From Alicyclobacillus tolerans (lineage in GTDB: Bacteria; Bacillota; Bacilli; Alicyclobacillales; Alicyclobacillaceae), in contig NZ_JAJFNK010000015.1 in the NCBI RefSeq assembly GCF_021739485.1, positions 1-64,000 on the forward strand: a DNA stretch of 64,000 nt, in the 5' to 3' direction. Position numbers and translations under genes: made by a program. Positions within the stretch are counted from its first letter, which is position 1; each line of letters starts with the position of its first letter. This document shows positions 63,489 through 64,000 of this stretch, in pieces. The notes below the pieces were generated by a model. It saw nothing but the letters and a program-made list of their open reading frames with translations, was not told where the DNA came from and did no database searches.

Positions 63489-64000
63489 CTAAGCCCCTTT
63501 TCGGCCAAGGTCCCGTTGAACCTGAAGCAGTCGCTGCACGACAAGTCTTCCAATGATAGCTTTCAGTACGTACAGCGGAGTCGAGTATATGTACTTCCAA
63601 CTGTACAGTATATACATGCCGCTCCAACTGAATAAAGGTTCTATCAAGAACGAGGCAACCACCGCAAACACAATCTCGGCAAAGATAAAAGTCTTCCACT
63701 TCGAAAAGTATTGATACGTCAACATGTGTCCAACCGGGAGCATCGCAAAATCAGCTGGCCAAAGAAAATATATGAACCACAGAGGTTGCCGCGGATACCC
63801 CCAAAACATCGCGTTGGTTCCAATCGTGTCCAGCAGTACCGAGATCATGGCAATCATTGCACCGTACAGCGATAGTTCAATGACTCTCTTTTTGTCAACA
63901 AACTTCCACCAGATGAACCAAGGTAAAAGAGACAGTGCAATCAATAGCCACCATTGCCAGGTAAATACGGTATGGCTCGTCCAATACTGGCGCGAAACTT
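63489..64000 (-). CDS. CBO0543-like membrane protein (5' end cut by window)
   Basis: At least 169 residues with four or five predicted membrane spans. The frame stays open to the window end, reading on through [20 protein letters not shown], so the start lies outside. The layout [31 protein letters not shown] and [17 protein letters not shown] resembles the CBO0543 family of Bacillota membrane proteins of unknown role. It lies 2 bp upstream of dbpA in one transcript. Confidence 0.65.
   Translation of the reverse strand, partial: VSRQYWTSHTVFTWQWWLLIALSLLPWFIWWKFVDKKRVIELSLYGAMIAMISVLLDTIGTNAMFWGYPRQPLWFIYFLWPADFAMLPVGHMLTYQYFSKWKTFIFAEIVFAVVASFLIEPLFSWSGMYILYSWKYIYSTPLYVLKAIIGRLVVQRLLQVQRDLGRKGA

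Overview
The window comes from the chromosome of an endospore-forming member of the Bacillota, most likely Alicyclobacillaceae or a close relative. Base composition looks GC-moderate (mid-50s by eye; not computed). The evidence is the sporulation genes (spoIIR, spo0F, a probable pbpG, an alpha/beta SASP-like gene), strong Gram-positive ribosome binding sites, frequent GTG and TTG starts, and a gene order close to the Bacillus subtilis prmC-prfA-rpmE-rho-glpX-tal-spo0F-pyrG-rpoE-acdA-fadF segment. Compared with that order, no tdk is seen between rpmE and prfA and no murA paralogue between rho and glpX. No rRNA, tRNA, insertion sequence, phage gene or CRISPR array was seen.

Layout. 0.1-16 kb is conserved housekeeping and sporulation: spoIIR, prmC, prfA, rpmE, a radical SAM protein, rho, glpX, the three dedicated genes of the acetylated diaminopimelate (lysine/peptidoglycan) pathway (patA on the plus strand, dapH-dapL on the minus strand), a transaldolase-like aldolase, spo0F, pyrG, rpoE and meaB. 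16.7-24.4 kb is a minus-strand fatty-acid beta-oxidation operon (fadF, thiolase, hydroxyacyl-CoA dehydrogenase, enoyl-CoA hydratase, two acyl-CoA dehydrogenases) preceded by a TetR-type operator palindrome. 24.9-29.8 kb holds a SASP-like gene, a DUF1934 gene, speB-speE (polyamines) and a divergent class A penicillin-binding protein, with a 12-bp tandem repeat between speE and the PBP gene. 29.9-32.4 kb holds small or low-complexity, probably spore-related or unknown genes, including two very short genes (41 and 44 codons). 32.4-37.3 kb has a polar amino-acid ABC transporter, an aminotransferase and an LLM-type flavin oxidoreductase.

37.3-40.0 kb is the most interesting region. An actin-like ParM-family ATPase is followed by a low-complexity protein whose N-terminus looks like a ribbon-helix-helix domain. 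Upstream of the ATPase promoter lies an AT-rich array of about 18 near-perfect 8-bp direct repeats. Together these look like a complete type II (ParM-ParR-parC) partition cassette in a chromosomal setting, with no other plasmid or phage gene in the window.

40.3-50.4 kb carries a B12-binding radical SAM protein, deoD, a fixABCX electron-bifurcating module, a PLP aminotransferase and a KtrB-KtrA potassium transporter. 50.4-57.8 kb carries an efflux MFS, a compact set of P450, short-chain dehydrogenase and EpiD-like flavoprotein genes, a CNNM/CorC-type protein and a SIMPL protein. 58-64 kb carries a small membrane protein, a two-gene candidate polysaccharide cassette (processive family 2 glycosyltransferase plus a membrane-anchored partner), and an operon of a CBO0543-like membrane protein (cut by the window end), a DbpA-type RNA helicase and a TSUP transporter.

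All calls come from reading the sequence and from remembered family features. No database search was run.
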